Shown here piece after piece: positions 32,835 to 40,453 of a stretch of DNA of 46,991 nt (the stretch's first letter is position 1; the number at the start of each line of letters is the position of its first letter). The position numbers and the translations under genes were made by a program. The stretch is from Sphingomonas sp. SRS2. Its GTDB lineage: Bacteria > Pseudomonadota > Alphaproteobacteria > Sphingomonadales > Sphingomonadaceae. Location of the stretch: the NCBI RefSeq assembly GCF_000971055.1, contig NZ_LARW01000054.1, positions 1 to 46,991 of the forward strand. The letters run 5' to 3'. Below the pieces are notes generated by a model. It did not search any database and was not told the DNA's origin. It was given only the letters and a program-made list of their open reading frames with translations.

Positions 32835-33314
32835 TCAGTCGTCATCATTGCCGACCCGGGCATCATATCGCTCGGTGAAGCGGCGACCGACGAGAAATAA
32901 TAGGAGGATGACCAGGGATAAAATGGCGCCCAGCCAGACCAATCCCAACCCGCACACGATCCCGATCGCTCCTGCCGCCCAGATTGCTGCCGCCGACCCG
33001 GCGCCCTGCACGATGTGACGCTCGCGGAACAACGCGCCTGCTCCGAGGAAGCCTATGCCGGTCATCACGCCACTTACCACCCGACCGGGGTCGATCGAGA
33101 GCCGGGGGTCACGCAGTGCTCCGCTCGCCTCGATAAGCGCGATAATCAAGGCACACGCCGCAACGGAGACGATGACAAAGGGTCGGAAGTCGACCGGCTT
33201 GCGCCGGGCAAATCGTTCGAGTCCGATCACGAATGAAAACAGGATTGCGCCCGCCAGACGCGCGCCTACGTCCGCCCAGCTCAGCAAAAGTGGAGAGAAT
33301 GTCCCGGAATACAT
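32835..33314 (-). CDS. MgtC/SapB family membrane protein
   Basis: A 159-residue protein with four hydrophobic helices: ARLAGAILFSFVIGLERFA RR near residue 20 (the conserved 'GLER' motif), VIVSVAACALIIALIEA, VVSGVMTGIGFLGAGALFRE near residue 80 (MgtC signature) and AAIWAAGAIGIVCGLGLVW. MgtC-like proteins help growth at low magnesium and modulate ATP synthase in pathogens. The C-terminal ACT-like extension of long MgtC is absent. ATG 33314 is chosen; a TTG 9 nt upstream is possible. Confidence 0.9.
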   Translation of the reverse strand: MYSGTFSPLLLSWADVGARLAGAILFSFVIGLERFARRKPVDFRPFVIVSVAACALIIALIEASGALRDPRLSIDPGRVVSGVMTGIGFLGAGALFRERHIVQGAGSAAAIWAAGAIGIVCGLGLVWLGAILSLVILLLFLVGRRFTERYDARVGNDDD

Positions 33315-33476
33315 ATGAGGCAAACGATCCGGACCTGCCGTGGTTCGAAATCCGATGGCCTTGAGACAATTTTTCCTTCCGTGCAGCGACGGACGAGCGA
33401 GATGTGCATATTTCAGCTCTCACCCTCGCTGCGCCAAGCCTGAACCCGGCTTCTCAAGGCGGCGGTCGCGATCCCA

Positions 33477-34244
33477 CTAGAAGGGCAGCGTCCGCGATTC
33501 CTTCGAAAATGTACGATATCCAACGTTGACCCCAAGCCGCCATCCGACCCCGAGGCGTATCGGAACCAGTACCACGTCACCCCGGCGTAAATAGGTGGCC
33601 GTGAAGCCGCCAACGACATAAGCCGCGCCCTCCACAGCCGGATATCGCTCGAAGATATCAGCCGTGTCGTACAGATTATACACCAGCACAAAGCTCTTCG
33701 CGCCGTTCGCGCCGATGTCGAAACCCAGGGACGGTCCCGTCCAGTAAATAGGCTGCTGCCCCTCTATCTTATGGAAGAGCGTTCCCGATCCATAGCGCAG
33801 GCCGACGATGAAGGCGCCACCCGCCTCGCGCCCGGCGATATAGGCATTCGGCCTCCCCTGCTTCGCAAGAACTTTCTCGACAATGTCCGCCAGCCCCGCC
33901 GCCCCTTTGCCAAAGACCCCCTCGGCCGCGCTGAGCACATCATCTTCGGCATAGCTGTTATCAACGACCGCAGCGGCCGCATCCCGCCGGGGGCTCGACA
34001 CGGGGCCCGCTATGCTGCTCTCAGGCATTCCGGCGGCGACGTCTCCATCGGCCGTTGGCGGTGCCGGAATAGACGGTGCGGATGCCCCACCCATCATGGG
34101 CGATCCGCTGTCCTGCTGCGTCCCTGAAGAAGCGGCAATTTCGCCGGCTTCATTGGGATCTATCGTACGCATCTGGGCGGAGCCGATGCTCGCTCCGACA
34201 AGCTGCCCCAACGCCCAGGCCCCCATGGCATGTCTCGCCTGCAT
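33477..34244 (-). CDS. EipA-like DUF1134 envelope protein
   Basis: A 255-residue protein. An N-terminal signal-like segment (MGAWALGQLVGASIGSAQ) is followed by a low-complexity Pro/Ser region and a DUF1134 domain from about residue 105: SAAEGVFGKGAAGLADIVEK, KQGRPNAYIAGREAGGAFIV GLRYGSGTL, SLGFDIGANGAKSFVLVYNL, and RLGVGWRLGVNVGYRTFS. EipA of Brucella and Caulobacter is a periplasmic envelope-integrity factor; that is the known link and any role here is inferred. GGGAG before the ATG fixes the start. Palindrome site 4 is about 80 bp upstream. Confidence 0.85.
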   Translation of the reverse strand: MQARHAMGAWALGQLVGASIGSAQMRTIDPNEAGEIAASSGTQQDSGSPMMGGASAPSIPAPPTADGDVAAGMPESSIAGPVSSPRRDAAAAVVDNSYAEDDVLSAAEGVFGKGAAGLADIVEKVLAKQGRPNAYIAGREAGGAFIVGLRYGSGTLFHKIEGQQPIYWTGPSLGFDIGANGAKSFVLVYNLYDTADIFERYPAVEGAAYVVGGFTATYLRRGDVVLVPIRLGVGWRLGVNVGYRTFSKESRTLPF

Positions 34245-34323
34245 ATCACTTCTCCCGGTGAAGCCGCCGTCGGCGAAGCTCGGCCGCAACTTATGAAGCG
34301 CCGCGAGACGATCGCAGCGTTCT

Positions 34324-34342
34324 TGTATCGTATTGCGATATA
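34324..34342. promoter_or_regulatory. Operator-like palindrome, site 4
   Basis: TGTATCG TATTG CGATATA; on the minus strand TATATCGCAATACGATACA, close to site 3. About 80 bp upstream of the EipA-like gene start. Confidence 0.55.
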
Positions 34343-34427
34343 TATCCCTCTTACGGCCGAAAGGCGCAACGCGCTCAAATGGCATTCATCGCAGGGGCGG
34401 GTGCAGTCGGCTTAAGCTTGGCCCTTG

Positions 34428-34754
34428 TTAGGCACGCCATCTCCCTGCCCTCTCCGGATTGGAGATCTGCTCGGGCGGGAACCCATTTCTTGGTATGCAA
34501 TGATGTCGCTGCAAGATGGCCCTGCGAATCTCTACAGCATCATCATAGCTAACGCCGATGTCCGCCAGGGCCTTTGAAAACTGCCCGATCTCGAGCTCTC
34601 GATCCTTGTCGCTCGAAAGAAAGCGAGGGCATATGAAATCCGAATTCAGGTCGCGAACGACCTCGATCAGCTCCTCACGATAGGACTGAGCCCGGGCGGA
34701 GCCCCAACTTATGCCGCCGACAATGACCGCGAGTATGAGCCTCGATGCTGGCAT
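34428..34754 (-). CDS. Small secreted protein, hypothetical
   Basis: A 108-residue protein with a signal peptide (RLILAVIVGGISWGSARAQ). The mature part is mostly helical and charged (YREELIEVVRDLNSDFICPR FLSSDKDRELEIGQFSKAL), with two Cys (FIC, HHC) that could form a disulfide. It begins 1 nt after the stop of the MscS-type channel, so they form an operon; a role near that channel is inference only. Confidence 0.65.
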   Translation of the reverse strand: MPASRLILAVIVGGISWGSARAQSYREELIEVVRDLNSDFICPRFLSSDKDRELEIGQFSKALADIGVSYDDAVEIRRAILQRHHCIPRNGFPPEQISNPERAGRWRA

Positions 34755-34755
34755 A

Positions 34756-35892
34756 TCAGCACTCCTGTTCCCGTTTCCCGTGCAAGATCTGGTCGGTCTG
34801 TTCCAGGGCAGGCAAGTCGCTATCGACGCGACCGCTCAATCGCCGGCGTACAATCGCTTCCGGCATCTCGCGCGCGATGAAGGCCATCAGCGCCTCACGC
34901 ACGTCGCAGCGCAGATCGAACGCTTTCGATGCGTCGGCGGCGGTGACCAGAACGCGCACCTCCAGGCTGTCAGGCTTGGTGTCGGTCACTTGCATATTCC
35001 AGAACCGCCGGTCCCATTTGTCGTTGGTTTCAACAATATCTTTGGCGGCTGCACGGATGCGCGACACATCGGTAGCGGGATCGACGAATACGAAAACCGA
35101 CCCCAGCAATTGCGACGATGCCCGCGTCCAGTTCTGGAAGCTCTCTTCGAGAAACTTGCTTACCGGCACGACGAGCCGGCGATCATCCCAGATGCGGATG
35201 ACCACGAAGGTGAGACGGATGTCCTCGATCCTGCCCCACTCACCTTCAACGATGACGACATCATCGATCCGGATCGGCTCGGTGAAGGCCAGCTGCACCC
35301 CGGCGATGAGGTTCTTCAGGGCGGGCTGCGCGGCTGCGCCGACCGCAAGGCCTGCAAGGCCCGCAGAAGCCATCAATGTCACGCCGACGCTGCGGATGCC
35401 TGGGATGCTGAGCAGCATCATGCAGATCGTCAGGAACACCGCCAGGAAGATGGCGATGCGCGTCAATATCGTCACACGCGTGCGACGCCGCCTTGCCTGA
35501 AGGTTGTCCGCTACGCTGATGTCGCTCCTCGCTATGGTGATATCGCTCATGGCGTGAATGATGGCGATGGCGAGCCATCCGATAAGCCCCGGCAGGATGA
35601 ACCCTGCGGCCTGTTGCCATAATCCTGCGGCCCAGCTGCCAAGCGGCAGGCTGCGCTGGCTGAAACTCAGGGCGATAGCGAGTGCGATCCACCGGGTCGG
35701 GGACGCAATACGCGATAACACGACATCATCCGACTTGCTCGCAGTGCGGCTCGTGAGGCGCCTCAGCGCGGTCAGCGCCATCGCGTGCACGCCCAGAGCG
35801 ACCGCCACGGCGATGCCGATAACGATCATGCCGGTGAGCAATTGACCAAAAACCGCGGGGATTCCCAGCGATCGGACGATGTCTTCTATCAT
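34756..35892 (-). CDS. MscS-type mechanosensitive channel
   Basis: A 378-residue membrane protein with about four helices before the conserved MscS pore region at about residues 165-240: ASAGLAGLAVGAAAQPALKN LIAGVQLAFTEPIRIDDVVI, then GRIEDIRLTFVVIRIWDDRR LVVPVSKFLEESFQN. The C-terminal cytoplasmic part ends EQEC. It releases solutes at hypo-osmotic shock. GAGAGA precedes the ATG. It co-occurs with a second MscS-type gene at 39009 and with the osmolyte importer at 10.6-12.9 kb. Confidence 0.92.
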   Translation of the reverse strand: MIEDIVRSLGIPAVFGQLLTGMIVIGIAVAVALGVHAMALTALRRLTSRTASKSDDVVLSRIASPTRWIALAIALSFSQRSLPLGSWAAGLWQQAAGFILPGLIGWLAIAIIHAMSDITIARSDISVADNLQARRRRTRVTILTRIAIFLAVFLTICMMLLSIPGIRSVGVTLMASAGLAGLAVGAAAQPALKNLIAGVQLAFTEPIRIDDVVIVEGEWGRIEDIRLTFVVIRIWDDRRLVVPVSKFLEESFQNWTRASSQLLGSVFVFVDPATDVSRIRAAAKDIVETNDKWDRRFWNMQVTDTKPDSLEVRVLVTAADASKAFDLRCDVREALMAFIAREMPEAIVRRRLSGRVDSDLPALEQTDQILHGKREQEC

Positions 35893-35955
35893 CGCGTCTC
35901 TCTCAAATTATTGCGTTACCTGGCGCGCGGCCGGCCACGACCTCGGTCAATCCTG

Positions 35956-36147
35956 TCAGGGGTGCTGCAGGATCAAATGCCGGGTGAAGAGGAGCACTAT
36001 ACTCGCGACTGCTGGCACGGATGAGAGAAGGACGACGAGGAGCAACAACTTCGATCGTTGAAGACGTCCCCTGTCCATCAGCCAAACAATGAGCCGGATC
36101 AGAATTGCGGTCAGCGCGAGCAGCACTATGGCGGCGAGGTAGATCAT
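35956..36147 (-). CDS. Small two-helix membrane protein
   Basis: A 63-residue protein made of two hydrophobic helices (IYLAAIVLLALTAILIRLIV and KLLLLVVLLSSVPAVASIVL) joined by a basic loop DRGRLQRS. GGGAG lies 7 nt before ATG 36147. It is 63 bp upstream of the MscS gene on the same strand. The family is not recognised. Confidence 0.6.
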   Translation of the reverse strand: MIYLAAIVLLALTAILIRLIVWLMDRGRLQRSKLLLLVVLLSSVPAVASIVLLFTRHLILQHP

Positions 36148-36222
36148 CGCGGTTCTCCCGTGATGGCGCCGACGCCCCCGCTTGTCGGCTATGATGGATC
36201 CGCCCACAACGGCGGATGCGGT

Positions 36223-36588
36223 TTACAAGTCGAGGCTCTCGCGCATGACGAGATCCCGCACGCGTCTTCGCAGCGCAGGCGTTCGTTCGACGGCCGCGCT
36301 GATCTGGTTGAAGCTGGCTTCGGTGAAGCTGTAGCGCGCCAGCGCCTCGTAAATCGCGCGTTGCGACTGCGCTTTCAGGCTCGCGCGTTCGGCCGGACCA
36401 GCCGCCTTCCAGGCATGATCGGCGATCCTGCGGATCTCGAGCACCTTCACGAGCGCGCTCGCATAATTGCGCAAGTCCCGCTGCGAAACCTTATCAGGGA
36501 CGGTCGCCGGAGGTGCCGCCAACGCGGCAGCGGGGGCGAGCGACAGCAATGCTGCCGTGGCGAGGACACGGGTGCGAAGACGCTGCAT
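36223..36588 (-). CDS. Secreted DUF4168-like protein
   Basis: A 121-residue protein with a signal peptide (RVLATAALLSLAPAAALA), then an all-helical domain: LRNYASALVKVLEIRRIADH AW, QSQRAIYEALARYSFTEASF and NQISAAVERTPALRRRVRDL V. The pattern of a 'Y..I' helix followed by 'D/T.eLR.RV' matches DUF4168. The function is unknown; probably periplasmic. It lies 11 nt downstream of the next gene on the same strand (36600-37112), so the two are one operon. Confidence 0.65.
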   Translation of the reverse strand: MQRLRTRVLATAALLSLAPAAALAAPPATVPDKVSQRDLRNYASALVKVLEIRRIADHAWKAAGPAERASLKAQSQRAIYEALARYSFTEASFNQISAAVERTPALRRRVRDLVMRESLDL

Positions 36589-36599
36589 AGGACCGCTCT

Positions 36600-37112
36600 C
36601 TACTGAGGGCCCTTTACGGCCGCCTCGAATTCCGCCGCCGTCATCCCCACCATCAAGCCCTTCGGACCATTCCCAATCGCGGCGATGGGCAAGCGCGCGT
36701 CACCATGATCGGACGCCACGACAACCAGATCACCCTCGATGGCTTTCACCGTGCCAAGGGCGTTGCCCTGCGATCCGCTGATCATGACCCCGGGGATGAT
36801 CTGCGCGCGGAGCACCGCCGCCGCGTTCTCGGCAGCCTTGGCAGCCGCGGCATCAAGTTCGGTCCGGGTCAGACCGATCACCGCGCCTTTATCGTTCTTG
36901 GCAAAGGAAGTGAGCGGCAGCGCGACCTTGTGCGTACCGGTGGCGACGATCGCGGCCTCGGCGGTAACGCTTTCGATTGTCCCAACCGCCCCGCCAGCCG
37001 GATCGGAAACTGCCATCCCGGGAGTTAGCACCGGCGGAGCGCCGATCGCTTGACTGGCTGTGATCGCGAGGAAACCGGTCGCAAGGGCAAGCATGGAGCG
37101 GCGCTTCTTCAA
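36600..37112 (-). CDS. Periplasmic protein with two PRC-like repeats
   Basis: A 170-residue protein with a signal peptide (MLALATGFLAITASQAIGA). The mature part is an internal duplication: LTPGMAVSDPAGGAVGTIES ... KVALPLTSFAKNDKGAVIGL TRTELDAA, and IIPGVMISGSQGNALGTVKA ... DARLPIAAIGNGPKGLMVGM TAAEFEAAV. Each repeat resembles a PRC-barrel/YrpD-like strand set. GGAGAG lies 6 nt before a TTG start (LKKRRSM), which gives the basic n-region; ATG 37094 would remove it. Palindrome site 5 is 29 bp upstream. It heads the operon with 36223-36588. Confidence 0.7.
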   Translation of the reverse strand: MKKRRSMLALATGFLAITASQAIGAPPVLTPGMAVSDPAGGAVGTIESVTAEAAIVATGTHKVALPLTSFAKNDKGAVIGLTRTELDAAAAKAAENAAAVLRAQIIPGVMISGSQGNALGTVKAIEGDLVVVASDHGDARLPIAAIGNGPKGLMVGMTAAEFEAAVKGPQ

Positions 37113-37140
37113 CGGTAACTCTCCTGATTCTCAAGACAAC

Positions 37141-37159
37141 TATATCGTGATACGATATA
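37141..37159. promoter_or_regulatory. Operator-like palindrome, site 5 (perfect)
   Basis: TATATCGTGATACGATATA, a perfect 7-bp inverted repeat around TGATA, identical to the core of site 2. It lies between a divergent pair: the PRC-repeat operon and the small gene at 37183, with the marR gene close by. Confidence 0.65.
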
Positions 37160-37182
37160 TAGGCAAAATCGGGAGATTCGCA

Positions 37183-37290
37183 ATGTCTCGGTCCGAAAAG
37201 ATCGAACTGCTCGCAGGGCTTGCGCTGTTCGCGGGTATCGTCGGAGCAGTTTTGATCGGCGTCAGGTCGCTCCTTCACCTGCTGATCTGA
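37183..37290 (+). CDS. 35-residue single-helix membrane peptide
   Basis: MSRSEKIELLAGLALFAGIV then a short polar end: one transmembrane helix with a charged start. GGGAG lies 7 nt before the ATG. It is divergent from the PRC-repeat operon and shares palindrome site 5. It ends 6 nt before the stop of the convergent marR gene. The function is unknown, but such peptides often adjust membrane enzymes. Confidence 0.55.
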   Translation: MSRSEKIELLAGLALFAGIVGAVLIGVRSLLHLLI

Positions 37291-37295
37291 TCTGC

Positions 37296-37724
37296 CTAGC
37301 TCTTGCCAAGCCGCGAGAGCAGATCGGTCAGCGTGGAGCGCATGCGCAGCGCCTCGCCGCGATGCGTTTTTGACATTTTCCCTAGCATCGTCTTCGACTG
37401 GGGCGTGAGCCCGAGCGGGACGCGGCGCCGATCCCCTGGTGATGGTCTCCGCTCGAGCCACCCAAGAGCGATCATTCGCTCGGCGAGCTCGCTCGCGGTA
37501 TGCGGCTGGATGAACAGCTGGTCGGCCAGGTCGCCGATCGTCAGCATTTCGTCCGGCGCGGCGCGGATCGCCAACAAGCTCTGGTGCTGGTGCGGCGTCA
37601 TGCCAAGCGCCTTCGCCGCCTGTGCGCTGAAGTTGAGAAAGCGACGAAGCTCATAGCGGAAAGCCGCAAGCGTCTCGTAATCGGCCTGGCTTACAGGCCC
37701 ATTTTCGTCCGTGTCGTCAACCAC
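37296..37724 (-). CDS. MarR-family transcriptional regulator
   Basis: A 142-residue protein with the MarR layout: an N-terminal helix for dimerisation (YELRRFLNFSAQAAKALGMT PHQHQSLLAI), a winged helix at about residues 55-105 (LTIGDLADQLFIQPHTASEL AERMIALGWLERRPSPGDRR RVPLGLT) and a C-terminal helix. The start is GTG with GGGGA upstream. MarR dimers bind 15-20-bp palindromes. It is the only regulator with such a fold in the region and lies next to palindrome site 5, so it is the best candidate to read the six palindromes. That is inference. Confidence 0.88.
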   Translation of the reverse strand: MVDDTDENGPVSQADYETLAAFRYELRRFLNFSAQAAKALGMTPHQHQSLLAIRAAPDEMLTIGDLADQLFIQPHTASELAERMIALGWLERRPSPGDRRRVPLGLTPQSKTMLGKMSKTHRGEALRMRSTLTDLLSRLGKS

Positions 37725-37771
37725 TTGATGTTCCCCAACGGGTCCACATCAACAATGTCAGCGGCTCGGCG

Positions 37772-38008
37772 TCAAGTCTCTCCTTTGGGGCCGGGTTTCG
37801 CTGGTGCAGCGTGGTCGCGGACAGCCCTTTCCTTGTCGTCTTCGCTGAAGAGGATATCTTCGGCGATATCCTCATAAGCTGTCGCCGCCTCATCAAGCAC
37901 ACCGTCGTGCCGCTCCCTATCGAGCGGGCACGCCCGACGCTCGCGCCACCAGATGTACAGCAGGACCGCGGCGGCCGCCGCGATCATCACGAGGACTCGC
38001 AGTGTCAT
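37772..38008 (-). CDS. Single-helix membrane protein, hypothetical
   Basis: A 78-residue protein: one N-terminal transmembrane helix (VLVMIAAAAAVLLYIWW), then an acidic cytoplasmic tail (ATAYEDIAEDILFSEDDKER AVRDHA). Its ATG overlaps the TGA of the previous gene (ATGA), so translation is coupled. The family is unknown. Confidence 0.55.
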   Translation of the reverse strand: MTLRVLVMIAAAAAVLLYIWWRERRACPLDRERHDGVLDEAATAYEDIAEDILFSEDDKERAVRDHAAPAKPGPKGET

Positions 38009-38241
38009 TGCTTCATCCACCCATCTGGCGATGATTCGGGCATTCCGGTTGCCTGAAGAGCGGCGCGGATAATATGCCTCAACCGCTCACGACGCCCTCC
38101 AGGCAAGAGGCCACGGAGCCGCCCCTCATACGCGATGCGCGCTGCGACGGATCGCAGCTGATTGCGGGTGGGTCTACGGCCAGCGCGCATGCACGCGACG
38201 ATTTCCGGATGAAATGGATCCCCTACAGGCCGGCTCACCAT
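38005..38241 (-). CDS. Small basic protein, hypothetical
   Basis: A 78-residue protein, MVSRPVGDPFHPEIVACMRA, rich in Arg (RLRGLLPGGRRERLRHIIRA). GAAGGAGGAG before ATG 38241 is one of the strongest ribosome-binding sites in the window. It forms an operon with the next gene by ATGA overlap. Palindrome site 6 lies about 60 bp upstream. The function is unknown. Confidence 0.6.
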   Translation of the reverse strand: MVSRPVGDPFHPEIVACMRAGRRPTRNQLRSVAARIAYEGRLRGLLPGGRRERLRHIIRAALQATGMPESSPDGWMKQ

Positions 38242-38302
38242 AAGCGAGACTCCTCCTTCTGGCGCGGTTGTTCGGAACGAATTGAGCATAGGCGTTGCCA
38301 TT

Positions 38303-38321
38303 TATATCGCAACCCGATACT
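38303..38321. promoter_or_regulatory. Operator-like palindrome, site 6 (degenerate)
   Basis: TATATCG CAACC CGATACT: two mismatches in the right arm. It sits between the divergent genes 38005-38241 and the response regulator. Confidence 0.35.
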
Positions 38322-38433
38322 TCAGGATCGTCGGGCGCTGGGGGGCGAACAGTCGGCACTTCCATAGGGGGCTGCCCGTGCCGGGCCGAGGCTTGGCACG
38401 GGTTTGGCCGCAATACAGGAGTTGTTCAGGACG

Positions 38434-38814
38434 GTGAGGTCCATCCTGGTCGTTGAGGATGAGCCGCTCATCCGCCTTGTGCTCGAAGACGTGCTGGCAT
38501 GTGCGGGATTCGCGGTTCTTATCGCCGCTTCGTCGGAAGCCGCGATTGCCATCATCGATGCGCGAGCCATGCAATTGTCCGGATTGGTTACGGACATTCA
38601 GCTCGGAGACCGGACATCGGGCTGGGAACTTGCCCGCTATGCTCGCGAGTGCAATCCGGAGATCCCGATTGTCTACACCAGCGGCACCTGTGGCGCAGAT
38701 TGGTCGGCGCAGGGCGTGCCGGTGAGCCAATTTGTCGGAAAGCCCTTCAAAAGCGGCGAAATCTTGAGCGCGCTCGCCGCCCTCCTGAATGATTCCGAGC
38801 AGAGCGCTGCGTGA
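38434..38814 (+). CDS. Single-domain response regulator
   Basis: A 126-residue receiver domain with no output domain: SILVVEDEPLIRLVLED with the acidic pocket, LVTDIQLGDRTSG with the phosphorylated Asp (about residue 53), YTSGT (switch Thr/Ser) and FVGKPFKS with the conserved Lys. Stand-alone receivers in alphaproteobacteria act in phosphorelays or stress signalling. The start is uncertain: GTG 38434 gives the family length; TTG 38404 would add 10 residues. No kinase is adjacent. Confidence 0.85.
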   Translation: MRSILVVEDEPLIRLVLEDVLACAGFAVLIAASSEAAIAIIDARAMQLSGLVTDIQLGDRTSGWELARYARECNPEIPIVYTSGTCGADWSAQGVPVSQFVGKPFKSGEILSALAALLNDSEQSAA

Positions 38815-39008
38815 TCGCCTTGCCTGACGCCGTTTCATTGCCTGCATTGAACTCCTGCGCGGCAGAAGTGCCTGGCAGACCTGCGCCATTGTGCCGAGCT
38901 CGACGGAAGATTGGCCGGCCAATAGACTTGGATTGGCACGCACTGTCCTGATCACCGCTTGCGCGCTATCAGCTTGGATATGGGGAGTTCTTCGGGCTGG
39001 GACGTGAG

Positions 39009-40289
39009 ATGGAGTTTTTCGTACTACCGAGCCTTGGCGATCACGCCATCCAGCAGGCGGTCGCTGCGGCGCTGATCAGCGTAGCATCGTTCGCGCTTGC
39101 CCAGCTGATCGCGAGACGACTTGCCCTGCCCCTCGTCGCGCGCTGGCCTTCCTCGGAGTCCGAACATCCGGAGCAGGGAGCGCCGGCGGTCTGCTCCCTG
39201 ATCCGCTGGGCCACCTCGCTCTTGCTCCTCGCTGGAGCGAGTGCCTTCCAGTTCGAGGAGCTCGCGGCACAGCTTATCCTGGCGGTGGCCACGGGGTTTG
39301 CCGCCGGACTTCTCGTCCACCGCCTCGCCCGCACCGCCGGTACGAGCCCCTCGGTCGCCATACCACTCGGCATTCTTGCTTTCATCGGAGCGATGGCGGG
39401 CGTGCTGCGAGGTCTGGAGCCACTGCTTGAAGGTTTGAACGCAGCGAGTCTCACCGTCGGCTCTCGTCAGATAACCTTGCTCGGTGTCTTGAACGGCGCG
39501 GTCGTCATTGCGCTGCTGTTCATCGGAACACGCATCGCGATCCGTCTGATCGGACGCTCGATCGATCAGGCCGGTGGGCTCGATCGCTATCAGCGGGTCC
39601 TCATCCAGAAGCTGGTGGCGGTCTCATTCGTCGTCGTGGCGATCCTGATGGGCATCGATCTGCTCGGGATCGATCTGACCGCGCTTGCCGTCTTCTCGGG
39701 CGCCTTCGGCCTGGCGGTCGGCTTCGGCTTGCAGAAGACGTTCGGCAATCTGCTGTCAGGCCTGATCCTGCTCATGGACCGATCGGTCAAGCCCGGCGAC
39801 GTGATCGTCGTGGGCGACACATTTGGATGGGTCAACAAGATCGGCGTGCGCGCCGTGTCTGTGATCACGCGTGACGGGAAGGAGCATCTGATCCCAAATG
39901 AGCTCCTGATGACGGAGCGGGTCGAAAACTGGTCCTATTCAAGCCGTGACGTCCGCATTCGCATGCCGCTCGCCGTGGCTTATGATAGCGACCTGGATCT
40001 TGCCGAGCGGTTGATGATCCAGGCCGCCACCGAATGTTCGCGGGTTCTCTCGACACCATCGCCCAATGTATGGCTGCGCAGCTTCGGTGAACGTGGCGTC
40101 GAGTATGACGTTCTGGTCTGGATCAGCGATCCCGAGCAGGGCGTCGGCAACGTACAATCGGATATCCTCCGTCGGATCTGGCGATTGTTTCGCGAGCATG
40201 GGATAGCGATTCCGCTTCCCCAGCGCGAAATCCATATCAAGTCGTGGCCGGAACCAGACGGCGGCGGCCTCGCCGAGAAAACGTCCTGA
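39009..40289 (+). CDS. MscS-family mechanosensitive channel
   Basis: A 426-residue protein with about six N-terminal helices and the MscS core at about residues 215-310: FSGAFGLAVGFGLQKTFGNL LSGLILLMDRSVKPGDVIVV GDTFGWVNKIGVRAVSVITR, then LIPNELLMTERVENWSYS. The C-terminal domain ends in an amphipathic segment (PLPQREIHIKSWP), as in longer MscS homologues. It is related but not close to the 34756 channel. Probably a solute-release valve. It stands alone in its transcript as far as I can see. Confidence 0.92.
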   Translation: MEFFVLPSLGDHAIQQAVAAALISVASFALAQLIARRLALPLVARWPSSESEHPEQGAPAVCSLIRWATSLLLLAGASAFQFEELAAQLILAVATGFAAGLLVHRLARTAGTSPSVAIPLGILAFIGAMAGVLRGLEPLLEGLNAASLTVGSRQITLLGVLNGAVVIALLFIGTRIAIRLIGRSIDQAGGLDRYQRVLIQKLVAVSFVVVAILMGIDLLGIDLTALAVFSGAFGLAVGFGLQKTFGNLLSGLILLMDRSVKPGDVIVVGDTFGWVNKIGVRAVSVITRDGKEHLIPNELLMTERVENWSYSSRDVRIRMPLAVAYDSDLDLAERLMIQAATECSRVLSTPSPNVWLRSFGERGVEYDVLVWISDPEQGVGNVQSDILRRIWRLFREHGIAIPLPQREIHIKSWPEPDGGGLAEKTS

Positions 40290-40453
40290 CCTAATCCGCA
40301 GCATTGCGTTCCCGCTGTCGAGCGCCCTTGGGTTGTGCGAAAGCAGACCAGCTGCGATATAGATCATGGGTGTCCGCTTGCATGCTGCAGCGGACAGGTA
40401 TCTGTGCTGGTCGGGCCGCCAGCAAGAAATCTCGACACCCGGAATCCCCCGCG

